Both the position numbers and the translations under genes were made by a program. DNA of 64,000 nt. It comes from Rotaria sordida. Taxonomy: Eukaryota > Rotifera > Eurotatoria > Philodinida > Philodinidae. Of this stretch, positions 26,396 to 39,106 are shown piece after piece. The notes beneath the pieces are model-generated. The model was not told the origin of the DNA. It saw only the letters and a list, made by a program, of their open reading frames with translations, and searched no databases. Each line of letters starts with the position of its first letter. Position 1 is the first letter of the stretch. The stretch covers positions 62,001 to 126,000 of the forward strand of contig CAJNOL010000343.1 in the NCBI GenBank assembly GCA_905250125.1. Reading direction: 5' to 3'.

Positions 26396-27189
26396 TATAT
26401 TAGGAGTATTCGGAATTTTTTGTAGTGAATATTTAATTTTTACTAGAATGTATCTATACAATTTTTGTTCAGAATTAAATTCTCTATCAAATGGCACGTA
26501 AATCGTCTGTCAAAGTATGTATATACATCATCTAGAATGAATGATTCTTTGACCCATAGAAGGTCCAATAGGATCTATATCGCTAACTATCGAAATAAGG
26601 GAAAAGCTTGACCAATCAAGCTGAAACTTATAGGAGTGACTAGTGACTCTAAGCTCTACAATTGCTGGAAGTTTCATGTGAAACGGCTTATGTTTTCTAT
26701 AGGGGTCGGTATCAAAGCAAATCGTTCTCTATCCTTTTTGCATCAATTATGAAATGTCTGTAAGAGTTGGGTCTTTTGGACAACTTTGAAATCTTTTTAC
26801 TTCCAGAAATATCATAAATTCTTGCTAAAAACTGTAAAGTACAGTGCATTCAATGATTGATTGTATTGTATTTATTTTAAAACCTGATTGAGGATCGCTA
26901 TGAAATTGTAAAAATTTCGGAGTGATGCGTCCATAGAGCCCACATTTTACAGTATATATTTTGTAAGTTTCAGTTCGTTAGCGTATCGTTTAATGAAAAT
27001 ATGATAGTTTATAAATTAAAAAAGGCGCGAAAAATATTAATAGATTACAGGTCATTTTTTGGTAGCTTTAGGAAAAATAAAATTCAGACATCTTAACTTC
27101 ATCAATTTTTTTTCGAACTATGTATTTTAAAGCAGAGACTTTATTCAATCTAGCTGCGTCAGAAAGAAATTTCTAACGACTTATATTTA

Positions 27190-28458
27190 ATTGAGCAATA
27201 AAATAATTGAAATGAGCAATAATGAAATTTAGCAATAAATTTACTGAATGGTCAATAATTATATTGGATGAGCAATAATTATATTGAATCAGCAATAATT
27301 ATATTGAATCAGCAATAATTATATTGAAAAAGCGATAACTACATTGAATGAGCAATAAATATACTGAATTAGCAATAATTTACTCAAATTAAAGGTAAAT
27401 TTTATATAAAAATGGGCACTATGGATTCATTTTGTTATGCTACATTCCAAAGATGTGCTATAAGACAGAGTTGTGTTATATTATACATTATATTTTCGGT
27501 CTCTTTCTTTCTCTAGATATGTATCTACACCTTTCATTCTCTTTCTCTTTTGTCAGGTTAGCTGTACTGGCTTTTCTGAATCCGACCAAATTAATCATTC
27601 TATCATCTCGAATATTGAATGGTTATTTGAATACAAATTTTGTAGATTAATATTTACTCTTTCAGATTATGCAATTGGAACTGTACAACAACCATTCCAA
27701 GCTGAAGGTTTTTAAACAAAAAACGTCCGAGTTCATACATTTGGGTCTGATAGAGTCCAAATATGACCTCCAACCTTTTTATTTAAAATCCTTCAACTCT
27801 GAGTGTCTTTTGTACAGTTATAATCACATTGTATGAAAGTGGAAACATTGCTCCACAGATGTGTATTCGAAAAACAGTTCAGTATTCCAAAAAATAGAAT
27901 GGCCCAAAATCCTATGGTGGAGTTCAGAAAACCTGGTGCAGCTCCCTACTGTCAGATACATTTCCACATTGCTTTCTCTTCGATTGTTTATTTTTTTCTT
28001 TCAAGCAATCATTTAGATATATTCTATTTGTATCATATCTATTTCTGGTATATTCAGTCATCTCAAATACAGGTCTACATATGTGTGATAACAGAAAGGA
28101 TCTTATTTTTCGAAAATTAAACATCATATACACAAGATCATATTACAGATTTGACACATTTATTTATAGAAATATGTAAGAAACAGAGACAGACCACCTA
28201 GGCAAAAAAAAGCTTTATTGATCCAATAATATACTATATTTTTCATTTCTTTGTTTTTTATTTTCGATTGTAACTTAAAATAATACACTTTTTCTTTTAT
28301 TTATTGCTAAAATATGAAATTATTACTGCTATTTAATCAATTAATTATTGTCAATTTAATAATATAAAATTGCTCAATAAAGTTTTTTTTTATTGCTCAC
28401 AAACTATTGCTAAATCGTATATTAATTATTGCTCATTCCAACATTTTTATTGCTCAAA
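27190..28458. mobile_element. 1.27-kb element with AGCAATAA-type tandem repeats at both ends
   Basis: It interrupts the right arm of the 23605-28537 complex. Ends are TTGAGCAATAAAA and its inverse TTTTTATTGCTCAA, with TA outside both (27188-27189, 28459-28460). The left subterminal part (27190-27380) has about nine approximate 20-bp units such as GAGCAATAATTATATTGAAT. The right subterminal part (28365-28458) has the inverse TTATTGCTCA words. The centre has only short open frames. Probably a non-autonomous DNA transposon; superfamily beyond the TA flanks is not certain. Confidence 0.7.
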
Positions 28459-28539
28459 TAAATACTATCCATTTTCAACACCATCTGTTGAAATGTACAA
28501 GTTTCGATATTTGTGCGGATACTTTTGCATCGTAGGTTA

Positions 28540-31500
28540 TAAATAACACAACAGTTTAAGTAAAATAGAAATAAATAAAATTGCAACAAGGATACATATA
28601 TATTGTTAGATTCATTTCTCATATTATATTTATTACACTGAACTCGCTTGTTACGCCTCGCATGTCACAAAAACAAAAATTATTTATAAGGTTGTGAGAA
28701 CATCTAAGTTTGGAATAAGGCAACAAAAGAGAAAAGAGAAACTCTATTGAAAATGAACAGCACTAATAACAAGATTAGAAATATATCTAATGCAAGAAGA
28801 ACTTGAAAATAAAAGTTTCAGTTGGGAGAAGCAAATAAATGAAAGTCAATAGGGCATATATAATTATGACGATACTAATCCTTGTAAATTGGATCCAGAA
28901 TGCTGTGAGTCATGACATTTATATATATATATAAGGTTGATAGCAATAACTTTTTTTTTCTGTTCTTTTAATATATAGAATAAAATATTCAAGTACATTG
29001 TTTCACTCAAGTCTTTTTAACATTTATCATACAAACAATTACATAAGGTCATGAAAATTGTTTTTTAAGAAGCTAGCGAATCAATATTTAGTTGTAGTTC
29101 AAGAAGTTGTGAGCCCAATCTGCTTGAATACATCGCCTAGTGGAATAAAATGAAGTATTCTTGACTGAACTATCACTTGTCTATTATTGAAAAAGATATT
29201 ATAAACTTGATGCCTAGAATAATGTCATCATATTCATCGCATCTTTTTGATTGTGTATAAATAAGAAAAACACAACATGTCATGTGTTACTATATTTTCT
29301 ATCGTATGAATCCCTTGATTTTCCAGCAATTTCTTATCCTCACTTGATACATATATTTTGTAAATGTATAACAATTAAAAGTTTGACATAAAAGTAAACA
29401 TAGTATATGTAATAGTACAATCGTCCACTATTCAGAAGTAAGCTTATCAGAAAAGAAAATCTTCTTTAAAGACGCAATACACGCCATTTGTGCTAACAAT
29501 TCTGTGTCTTGTCGAGCTTAATATGACAGACTTATTCTAGAATAATATTCTTTGTTCCTGTCTTGCTTGTTTCATGGAAATAATATAGCTTTTTACTAAT
29601 AGAGAACGACAAAATAGTCAGAAAATAGATTGATCGTACTTCAAACCAATTCGATCGATCCTACTTAAAAAAAGCAGATTTCAACGATGTAAACGTTAAT
29701 CGTTCAGGAGTGTATAGATTAAATCAAGAAAAAAGATAGCTAAATCAATATTCTGCATGTAATATAATCTCCGATAATTATATCGAAGTTTTCTTATAAA
29801 GATAAACAAATTCTATATATTCTATTTTCTCATTTTAATATCATTAGCATAAAAAATAAACAAAGTAAGAATCTATGTTCGTTTGTTTATTAAGAGGAAA
29901 AATTTAATATGACTCTCTATACTTTTAGTTCTTCTTCAGCATAGTTCGGATTATTAAATCGAGTTGATTAAAATAATCATAATATATTGTTCATATTACT
30001 AATAATATGAAAAGTTTTGACTTAGGAAATAATTGCAATACATAAAATGATTCATCTTCTTTGAAGCGAAGCAAACAAAAGAAATTTCTATTTTACAGAG
30101 TACTGAGATAAAATATACAGAGTTTTTGAACTATTCTGTTTAAACTAAAATATAGTCTTCTTTCAAAAATAAAAGCTTGCTTTTATTAAAAGTCTATAAG
30201 ACGAACGCAACCTTTTTTTCCAGAGATTCAAATAATTAATAACATTTCGCATTCAAATTTTTTTTTTTTGCACAAATAATTAAAAACCAAAATGATAAAG
30301 AAAGTTGCTTAGGAAAAATAAGAAATTTTCTCATTGTTTAATTTTTGTTTAAAGTTTTTTTTCGAAATATCTGTCCTTTGAGATCATATACTAAGTGGGA
30401 TTTTTCCTAAATACGGATGATGAATAATAAATAAAGCGAAAACATATTGATGGATGTTTTTGTTGTTAAATTCCCTAATGCATCGTACAACAAAAATATC
30501 ATTGACACTGACGTGACATAAATGTTACTACTGATTAATTTAAAATGTTATACTCTCTTTATTTCAAAATTTTTTCTAAAATATTAACAGACATCTTTTC
30601 TTCACATAGATTTTTTTTTCTTGTTCTACTCATTGAGAGATAAAAGAAAATTGAGAATTAACAGTCAGTACTTATCTTTGCAATTCTAATGAGTCTATCA
30701 AATTTCTTTAAAAAAAAAACAGAATGAAAACGAGTTTCTTTTTTGGCAATACGAATTATTGATGAAAAAAAATATCATTATGTATTTTCTAATTACACTT
30801 TATACCAAATATATTCTCACGGTAAGATAAATGAATAGATTAAATTTTCAGAATAAAAATCTATAATGAGAAATTTTTACAATTGTATTCGACTTAACGT
30901 CATCGTTTTTCTCAATTGTGTATCTTAGTCTTCTTTGCGAATAAGACAAAAATTTAGCTGATTATTTTCATAAAACATAGATTGTTTTTTTCTTTCTCAA
31001 GACCTTGAAAATAAATGTTAATGTTGTTGACAAATCTGAGTATTGATGATTGTTGTTGATCATCCAAGGTTGCGTGTTGTGTTTTAGTATGTTATTTATA
31101 GGAAAAAGTCATATGTCTTTACTTAATGTTCATTGGTATCGATTGATTTTTTTTTCCTGTTAAATTTCTTTTGTGGATGTTATCAATAGTCTCATACTTC
31201 CATTTTAAGATTGGATTAGTTTCTTCCTCTTAATCTTTATTACTCAAATAATAAGTAACCATCATTTTTTTTCTTTTATAATAAAAAAAGAAGTGGATGA
31301 ATGATATTTGGTAAATCAGTTCGAAATGGTATTGGTAATTCGATTGAGATGATGTTTTCGTTAAATGTCAATCAAAAATATTTCTAAACTTCAATCGTTT
31401 TAGTTTTTTTTTTTATCAATAATATTCTATACGATTGTTTTAAAGAACATTAGGATAGTCAGTTATTATTTTAAATGATGGTTTTTCTATTTCAGAGATG

Positions 31501-34209
31501 ATGATGATGATGATGATGATAATAGAGAAAGAATTCGAAAAAAATCAGTTGATAATCTTATAACGAGAGATTTTTTTTCTCGAGCTTTTTCATTTAGAAA
31601 AAAAAACGTAACCTTTTGACACGACAGAAGCTTCCGTTATTTATTGCCATTGTAAATGTTTATAAATGTCATAAATATGATTGAAACAACATGACAAAAG
31701 TTAATGAACATCAACTATGAGATATATCTGTCTAACTTAATTCTTTTCTTTTGTGTTTTTTTTTTATCGATTATATCCCAAAGGTGTTTACTTTGAATAA
31801 TTAATCCTCTATCATTATTTCTATGATTTTATGCCACTATTAATCGCTCTACTCTGATATTGTTTTATTTCATTTATCATTCATAATTTTAAAAAAAAAA
31901 AGAAACGTTATCGTAAAGAATAAAATATGTTAATTGTAATTATCCGATACAATATTAAGAAATATAAAAACGACTGTTCTTTCACTTATCTGCTTATATA
32001 TAATCCAAATAGACGAGCAAAAGATAAGGTAAGATTTGTAATGCTTAGCTTGATTATTATTAAATATATTGAATCATCAATATCTTTTAATAGAATTATA
32101 TAGTTTTAAAGAGAGAAAAAAACAAAAATCTAAGAAATTCCATGTCAATTCATTTATTTTTGAATCATATTTACATCTATTTCATGGTTAGCAAATATAT
32201 CATTTCTCTATCAATAAAAATAAATATACTCGCGTAAGTTTTATGTTGACAACTCCGGCAATATAAATAGATAGTTTTAGTATAAAAGGTTATATACAAT
32301 TTTCATTAATTGGACAATTATTTTCAAAATATGTTTATATTAGTATATTTCATTTTAATTATTTTTGTTTCCTCCTTTACTTATGTATTCAAATTATTTA
32401 AGTATTTTAAATCTTCTCAGATGATAATCAGAAAAAAAAATAATAATAATTCAAGACAAAGAGTGCAAATGTTTAACAAGACAATTATTAATAATTATTC
32501 ATTGTTCATTCCGTACCCAGAATTTATTTATATTTATGTTTTTTATTTATTATTCCTATCTGATTGAGATATCTAATATTAACAGTATACTTCTTTCTAT
32601 TTTGTATTTATCTTAATGTAGTGACGACAGGAGTCCGTAAATGGAAAAATAATGACATACGTCTATCAATCAATGAAAACTTTATAGAACTTTTTTCCTT
32701 TTGTTCTCTTGTTTTTGATGAATAAGCTTTGATTACTAAATGAATAAGATTCTGTTCAATCAATATATTTTACATTTGCGTTTTATTTTTTCTATATAAG
32801 TAAATAAATCATTTATAAATGCAGCTATCTTTTTCAATATATATATATATTTTTTTGAAGTTATCTAGAAAAAAAAAACTTTCTCAATAAATGGATTATA
32901 TGAAACAATGCTTGAAAATACCCATTGTACCGAAGATAGATTGATTTGTGTGAACATTGATGAAAGAATAAATATATTAGGGTCTCTACTTCTCTACTTA
33001 GTTTTCACTAATTAAATTCATAGGATATTTATTATAAAACTAATTAAATTATATAGACTAGAACAAAAAAAGAAACCAATATGAAAACTACCAATAATAA
33101 ACGAACAAGAAAAGAGAAAGAGAAACTCAAACATCGTAGCAAGGTCATTTTATATTATTTTGTTTTCTCTTTTAAATGAAAAGAGAGAGAGAAAATGAAA
33201 GAATATATGTATATATTGAAAATATTTTTTCAATATTGATCAGGTTTAATAACTCGATGATAGTTTGAATAGTATATATAAACTTAAAATAATATGAAAA
33301 CGAATTATCTTTCTAGTTATCCCACCAACTAGAATATACATTAGGATTTGTTGTCAAAAACAAATAATGAAAAATCCATTTGACTTGTCAACATACTGTC
33401 TATCATCTATAGATACAACTGGAAAAACAAAACAAAACCAATCTTCTAGTTAGTTTTTATCGTAGTTACTTATATGTAAGTGTTATTAACATGTATAATA
33501 TTTGTTTATTTTTTAATGTCAATTTTCCTATTGAATAGTTTTCAATAATCATTCAATTGTAAAGAAGAAAAAAAAAACATATTATTGAAATTCTTTTAAT
33601 AAGAATAATCATGCTTATTGAAATTAAAATTAGTAGAATAGAAGAAAATAAATTGGATGTATGTGACTTTCTTTTCCAAGGAAAAATATAAGAATTTAGT
33701 TAGAAACGGATGTAGTCAACTGCGCTACGAATAGTTAATTGAATAAGACAAAGAGAAAGAGACCAAACAAAAGAAACAAAAAAACACACAAGTTATGTCC
33801 TGTTGCCAAGTTTTGTATTTTTATAGGATTATGTCAAAAGATTCACAAGATCAAACACTATCAGTATGGTTTATTTATTAAATTTAGAGTATTTACTCAT
33901 CATATAAAGAGAAAAATGAGATTTTTTAGACTTTAAAACTTTGACCAAAAATCATCATTCGATATTTGACTATTTTTTCGAGTATAGATCAAAAAAGATT
34001 ACTTAATATAGAAGGAATCGATCTTTATTTAGATATAATAAAAACGAAAAAGATTGATTATTTCTTTTATAAATCATTGTTAACAATAAATAAAGATTTA
34101 TTGGTTAAATTCACAGGAGACTAGTGTCATAATATTCTTTTTTTCTTTATTAATTAGTATCAAAATATATATGTATCTATGTAAATATTGAGCTTCTAGA
34201 TATAATGTC
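28540..34209. other. 5.7-kb AT-rich gene-poor region
   Basis: No gene, RNA gene or clear inverted repeat was recognised. Open frames (for example 32310-32567, 33739-33936) are rich in Asn, Lys, Ile and Phe as expected from random AT-rich DNA. Contains a (GAT)8 microsatellite at 31497-31520. Confidence 0.45.
31497..31520. repeat. (GAT)8 microsatellite
   Basis: Eight perfect GAT units. Confidence 0.9.
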
Positions 34210-36091
34210 ATGTGGTATCAAAGAACAACTGAAATCATTGATTGGATTTGTATAATAATGTTTATTCTGGGTACACTTGGAAATACTCTTGGTCTTATTG
34301 TATTTTCATCTCGAAAATTTCGTCGAACAACTTATGGTCGTTTAGCAATAGCATCATTAATTATAAATCTTTTATGTGTTATTCGTTATTCATTACTTTT
34401 ACATTCAAATGCTCGTCGTTGGTTAACATATAAAGTTGGTCAATCATGGTTTAATTGTAAATTACATAGACTTTCATCTTGTTTACGTGTTTTATCAGCT
34501 TTAATTATTGTGGCTTGGACATATGAACGTTTTACTTATGTTACAGTAAATTATAGATTTTTTACAAATCGTCCATTTGTTAAGAGATATAAATTTTATT
34601 TTATGGGATTTATATCTTTAATTATTGTTGGAATTCTTACGGGACCAACTGTTTATTTCTATCAACCAAGATTAATTATTTTATCAAATCATCAATTTAT
34701 ATTTCAACAAAATCTAACATCAACTACATCATATAGGTATTAGATTTAATCAAAAAATAAAATAATTATAATAAACTTTATTATTCTAAGTTCATCTCAT
34801 ATTTAAGTAAAGATTAGAAAATTTATCAAATTTAACATTATTTATTTTAAACAAATCATATTAACTACTTTTTATTATTTTCTCATAAGGGAAATAAAAA
34901 TAAATCTTGTTGAAAAATAATTCAGAAAAAAACTGATAAAAATCATAAATATAGATCATATTTATCTTTTGACAGAAAACAACAAAAATACGGTCGAATA
35001 GATAATAAAAATAACTAACATATTTTCTATATAATAGAAAATTTAATTTTACAACTAACACTTTTTCCTTGATTTATTCAATTCTAATATAGTCGACATT
35101 TATCATCGATCAGCGAGAAATAATATGTTATTTGTTTATTTCACAATAATATTAAATTATTCAATCGAATCAATCGTTAATTAACTTGTGTTGAACAAAT
35201 AACATTTTTAGAAATGCAGAATTAGTTGCTAAAGCAAAACATGTTTCCCTAGTTGTCTTAGATCTATCAGAGTAGATTCTATACTCCTAAATATTACTAT
35301 GAAAATAATGATTTGACTTGTTGTGTAAGCAATAGATAAATTGTTATATATTTTTTGATAGATTATTAAATTCTTCATATCGGGAAGAATATTCATTGAA
35401 AAATGAAGATTCAACAATTAGTCATTCATATCGATCAATATGTACTTTAAAAGAATCAATTTCAACATCATGGAATAGTTTCTTAAATGATGTTCGATTT
35501 GGTTTTAATTATACAACATTACGTTCAATACTTTCAGAAATAATTCCATCTTTTTTTGTTATTTTATTTGATATTGGAATAATCATTCATGTTGTTCTAT
35601 CAACATCTTCGATATCGTCAAATGGTTCATCAATAAATACTCGTTCAAGTTATCGTGGTTCATTTCAAAGTAAAGATGCTGTTCATGGTTTAATAGTACA
35701 TAATCGTCCACGTACATCATGGATGAATATCGTATTAATAATGCATTCATTTCTTTTTTGTTTTTCATCATTAACAGCAACAATTGTCTATTGGTCAACA
35801 TCTAATGTTCTTTTATCATATTCGACAAGTGTTGTTATATTATCTAATTGTTCATTAAACTTTTATGTTTATTGTTTAAGTGGAAGATCATTTAGAAATG
35901 AAATACGAAAATTATTTTATCGTTATTTTCAATTATATTGTTTTGGAAGATTTATGAATTTATTTCGAACTAAATCACAAAGAGATGAAATTGCACAAAT
36001 CGTTCGAATGCGTTTAGTTAGACATAGAAGTACTATTATACCTGCATATTCTGCTGGTCGTAAAGTATCATTTTCTCCTACGTGTAATTAA
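34210..36091 (+). CDS. rhodopsin-like GPCR, two exons
   Basis: Exons 34210-34736 and 35362-36091 join through a 625-bp GT-AG intron with a split arginine codon (AG/A), giving 418 aa. Exon 1 encodes TM1-TM4: GTLGNTLGLIVF in TM1, Cys83 at the top of TM3, and YERF (105-108) where DRY is usual. Exon 2 starts in extracellular loop 2, which supplies a candidate disulfide Cys (YRSIC), then TM5 (SEIIPSFFVILFDIG), TM6 and TM7 with NCSLNFYVY, a variant of NPxxY. The third intracellular loop is long and Ser-rich. It fits the divergent peptide-receptor-like GPCRs of rotifers. Ligand unknown. An upstream ATG at 34205 is out of frame, so 34210 is the chosen start. Confidence 0.8.
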
Positions 36092-36120
36092 AAACATTTC
36101 TTTTCGTCGGTTTTTTTTTC

Positions 36121-37224
36121 AAGGTACAAACAATTCAAAATTCAACTAAAAATCTTTTTTTCACTTTATTTTTACATCAATTTTATAGAGTATGAACCGC
36201 TAATCACGAAAAACTTCAAGGATATGATTTATTTTTCTAAAACACGTCTTTTTCAAAATATGGAAAATTTTCTGTTTCATTCCATTATTTCAGCTTTTAA
36301 CCATATGTCTTTTAGATTCAGTATTAAAAACTGAATACAGACAAGTTGTTACATTAACTCTAATCTTGACAATCTTTCGATAGTGATGCTTTGGATCGCA
36401 GAGAATGCAATAGGTATAGACCGATTTTGTAAACTTATCTAGTTTTTCTACATAAGCGATGAGGTCAAATATTTTATCTCATTTTTTTCTTTCCGTTTCT
36501 TTGTTGAGAAAAATCAGTTTTTCTGAATCTGAGGCAAAATAGATAGAATTTTGTTCCTATTTTTCCATTTTCTTCATCAAAAATAAGCTTTTCCTAGGAT
36601 AATGTTAACATATTCGGAATTAGCGCAAAAAAATTGAATTGAGTAATGTATTTTTCCAAAATTTTCGTTACCTTCCATTTTTTTGATGAAAATTTCAGCC
36701 ACGTCTTCATCTAAAAACTGGAAAAAAGCTGAAGTTAACGGAAAACATTAAATTGAATATCAGTTGATTCAGTTTTTTGTGCTAATTCCGAATATGTTAA
36801 CATTATCGTATGAAACCTTTTTTTTTGATGAACAAAATGGAAAAATAAGGGTATAATTCTATCTATTTTGCCTCAGATTCAGAAAAACTGATTTTTCTCA
36901 ACAAAGAAACGGAAAGAAAAAAATGAAATAAAATATTTGACTTCATCACTTATGTAGAAAAATCAGATAGGTTTACAAAATCGGTCTGTACCTATTGCAT
37001 CCGCTACGATTCGAAGCATCACTATCAAATTATTGTTGGAATTAGCGTTAATGTAACAACTTGTCTGTACTCAGTTTTTAATGATGAATCTGAAAAACAT
37101 GTCTTTTTAGAAAAAAAAACAATATCGTTCAACTTTTTCATGATTAACGGTTCACGCTCTAACAAACGACGTAACAATAAAGTGAAAAAAGAATTTCAAT
37201 TGAATTTTGCATTGCCGACACCTT
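36121..37224. mobile_element. 1.1-kb foldback element
   Basis: Arms of about 500 bp (36121-36630 and 36778-37224) are reverse complements at roughly 80-90% by eye. Clear blocks are CAGTTTTTCTGAATCTGAGG (about 36513) against CCTCAGATTCAGAAAAACTG (about 36871), and AATGTTAACATATTCGGAAT (36601) against ATTCCGAATATGTTAACATT (about 36785). The centre (36631-36777) is short. It starts 30 bp after the GPCR stop codon. No coding frame. TA at the right end only, so the target duplication is uncertain. Confidence 0.75.
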
Positions 37225-37824
37225 ACAATGAGAAACGTTAAATTCTTATTGGAATGATCATACAGATTAGTCACAATACGTTTTATTTTTGTCTTATATT
37301 TTTGATTCTGATAAATTAATTTGTTTAACAGAAATATTCAATATTAAAAAAAAAACGATATTTTAATAAAAACTTTAGTACGGTTTTCAACAATATCGGA
37401 AAACAATTAAATATTACAGTTATTATAATTGTTTATATCTGTTAGATTTTTCAAAGATGAACATCAGATATTTCCATATAAAGTGCAAGAAAAAAAGAAT
37501 CATCTATCCAATCTACTGACTGCTAAACTCCAAATCTTGAATTTTCTCATTCAACCTTTTCAAGCATATCTAAAATATCTCTTCGAGTGGTGATCCAAAC
37601 CTAAATTTGATCTTTAACAAAACATATATGATAGAAGTTTACCTCAAGAAATAGAGTTTTGATGATGCTTTAAAAAAATAAAATATACTTCAATTAAAGA
37701 AATAAAAGTAATAATTATTGAAACAACACCGTTTGATTATTTTGATAAAAGTAAACAAACTTGCTTTCAACAATTTTCTATCAGAGAAAAATGGTATTGC
37801 TATCAAATATTTTCCAATCTGTGA
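37225..37824. other. intergenic, no gene seen
   Basis: AT-rich filler between two foldback elements; nothing recognised. Confidence 0.4.
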
Positions 37825-38132
37825 AGATTGGCCAGTTGAGCCTGTCGAGTTCAAAAATTTTGGACCCGAACCCGGTTGATTAAACTTTTTCGGATCCGGT
37901 CTCGAATTGTACTCTTGCTACTTAATGAAATTTTTTAAACTCGTATCTGATAACCCTCAGGAACACATCCTTAACAGTTTTGAAGCAATCTCGATCATGA
38001 TCTTATAATAATCAAATTATAATTGGCTTTTTTTTCAGAGTACCATTCATAAAGTCAGACCCGGACCCGATTAACAGAAAAGTTTTCAGACGTGGACCCG
38101 GACGAAACCCGACGGGCTCTACTGACCAGTCT
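37825..38132. mobile_element. 308-bp MITE-like element with GACCCGGACCCGA-rich ends
   Basis: Left end AGATTGGCCAGTTGAGCCTG and right end, reverse-complemented, AGACTGGTCAGTAGAGCCCG. Both are followed by a TCG(A/G)GTT word and GGACCCGAACCCGG or GGACCCGG motifs. Inverted-repeat length is about 80 bp with a short AT-rich centre. No target duplication was clear, so the superfamily is open. Confidence 0.6.
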
Positions 38133-38536
38133 GGTTACAACTCCGGTTGATCGAAGATGAGTACTGTTGTTTATCTATTTATATGAATTCTTTTTGCTAG
38201 AATTGGAATTAAACTCAAGTTATGTATAATAATGTAAATTATATTTTCTTTGATGTGTATCCGACTAGCCAAAATAAAGCGTCTGAATATGCATGTTGTG
38301 TACACTGAATGTGTCAATCTAATTTTTTTTTTTATACGAATCTTATTGTTAATAAAATCGAAAAAAAGAAGATTTATGCACAATTGAATTGTTCATCGTT
38401 TTCATTCGATTTATTTCTCTTGTTGTTTTATTTAAAAAAGTTTTATAATATATGAAAAGACAATAAAAACATTCTCAAGAAAAAATAAAACTGATTATTT
38501 TATCTTAAATGTATAGTTTATTATTGAACTAAATGA
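38133..38536. other. 3' flank of glyoxalase gene, nothing else seen
   Basis: AT-rich sequence downstream of the glyoxalase stop; a 70-codon minus-strand open frame at 38171-38383 has no support. Confidence 0.4.
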
Positions 38537-39106
38537 TCATTTATTGGTATGTTCTTTATCTCCAGAACTTTTTTGTATAATTTCAATCCAATATCGATCT
38601 GGATCTAAGATAAAAGCAATATGTCTCATTTGACCATCTTCAGGTCGTTTTTTAAATTGTACACCTAATTTAGTAAAACGATCACAAGCTTGTTGAAGAT
38701 CATCAACTAACATACAAATATGTCCAAAACCTTTATGTTCAGGTTCATTACCAGATTTATAACCTTCAAAACCACTTGAAGCTAATTCTGTACCCCAGTT
38801 ATGACATAATTCAAGAACACCTTGTTGTTGCCATAACCATTGCATTAATTTATCCTGATTATCTTTATTTGGTACTTCGGATTGAGGATAACATAAAAAA
38901 TAATTTGTAAATTTACCAGCAGGCATTGACATAATACGAACAAGAGTCATTCCAAGAATACGTGTATAAAAATCAAGTGAAACACGAGGATCCTTTATAC
39001 GAATCATTGTATGAGAAAAACCATATGATGATGTACTTGGATCTGATGGACCCGTTGGAAGACTATTTGGATCGGGTGGTTGATAATCATCAGGAAGATT
39101 CGACAT
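38537..39106 (-). CDS. GLO1: lactoylglutathione lyase (glyoxalase I)
   Basis: Intronless frame of 189 aa (human GLO1 is 184). It converts the hemithioacetal of methylglyoxal and glutathione to S-lactoylglutathione in the cytosol. Visible motifs: FSHTMIRIKDPRVSLDFYTR (30-49), LGMTLVR, GVLELCHNWGTE (96-107), KGFGHICMLVDD (125-136), and FILDPDRYWIEII (165-177). Metal-ligand positions are His32, Glu99, His129 and Glu175. Human GLO1 has Gln at the first of these, whereas E. coli GloA has His, so the site is complete but of the His variety. The N-terminus is Pro-rich and shorter than some relatives. The ATG at 39106 is the only in-frame choice before TM-free, proline-rich sequence. Confidence 0.95.
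   Translation of the reverse strand: MSNLPDDYQPPDPNSLPTGPSDPSTSSYGFSHTMIRIKDPRVSLDFYTRILGMTLVRIMSMPAGKFTNYFLCYPQSEVPNKDNQDKLMQWLWQQQGVLELCHNWGTELASSGFEGYKSGNEPEHKGFGHICMLVDDLQQACDRFTKLGVQFKKRPEDGQMRHIAFILDPDRYWIEIIQKSSGDKEHTNK

Larger units (their letters stand above)
23605..28537. mobile_element. 4.9-kb Tc1/mariner-like inverted-repeat complex with nested insertions
   Basis: The ends are inverted repeats: CCTACGACGCAAAAGTATCC on the left and CCTACGATGCAAAAGTATCC (reverse-complemented) on the right, followed by CGCACAAAT in both. TA lies outside each end (23603-23604, 28538-28539). The word CAAAAGTATCCG is common in Tc1-type termini. The similarity continues inward: 23680-23800 pairs with 27040-27170, and 24030-24500 pairs with 26270-26730 at high identity. 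Element 27190-28458 interrupts the right arm and 25030-25510 lies in the centre. No transposase frame is visible, so it is non-autonomous. Confidence 0.75.

Noticed and set aside
27190-27380. Regularly spaced repeats that might suggest a CRISPR-like array
   Set aside because: Units are about 20 bp, directly adjacent and diverged, without distinct spacers; the genome is eukaryotic.
32310-32567. 85-codon hydrophobic frame, possible small membrane protein
   Set aside because: Residue use (Ile, Phe, Asn, Lys, Tyr) is what random AT-rich DNA gives; no conservation signal available.
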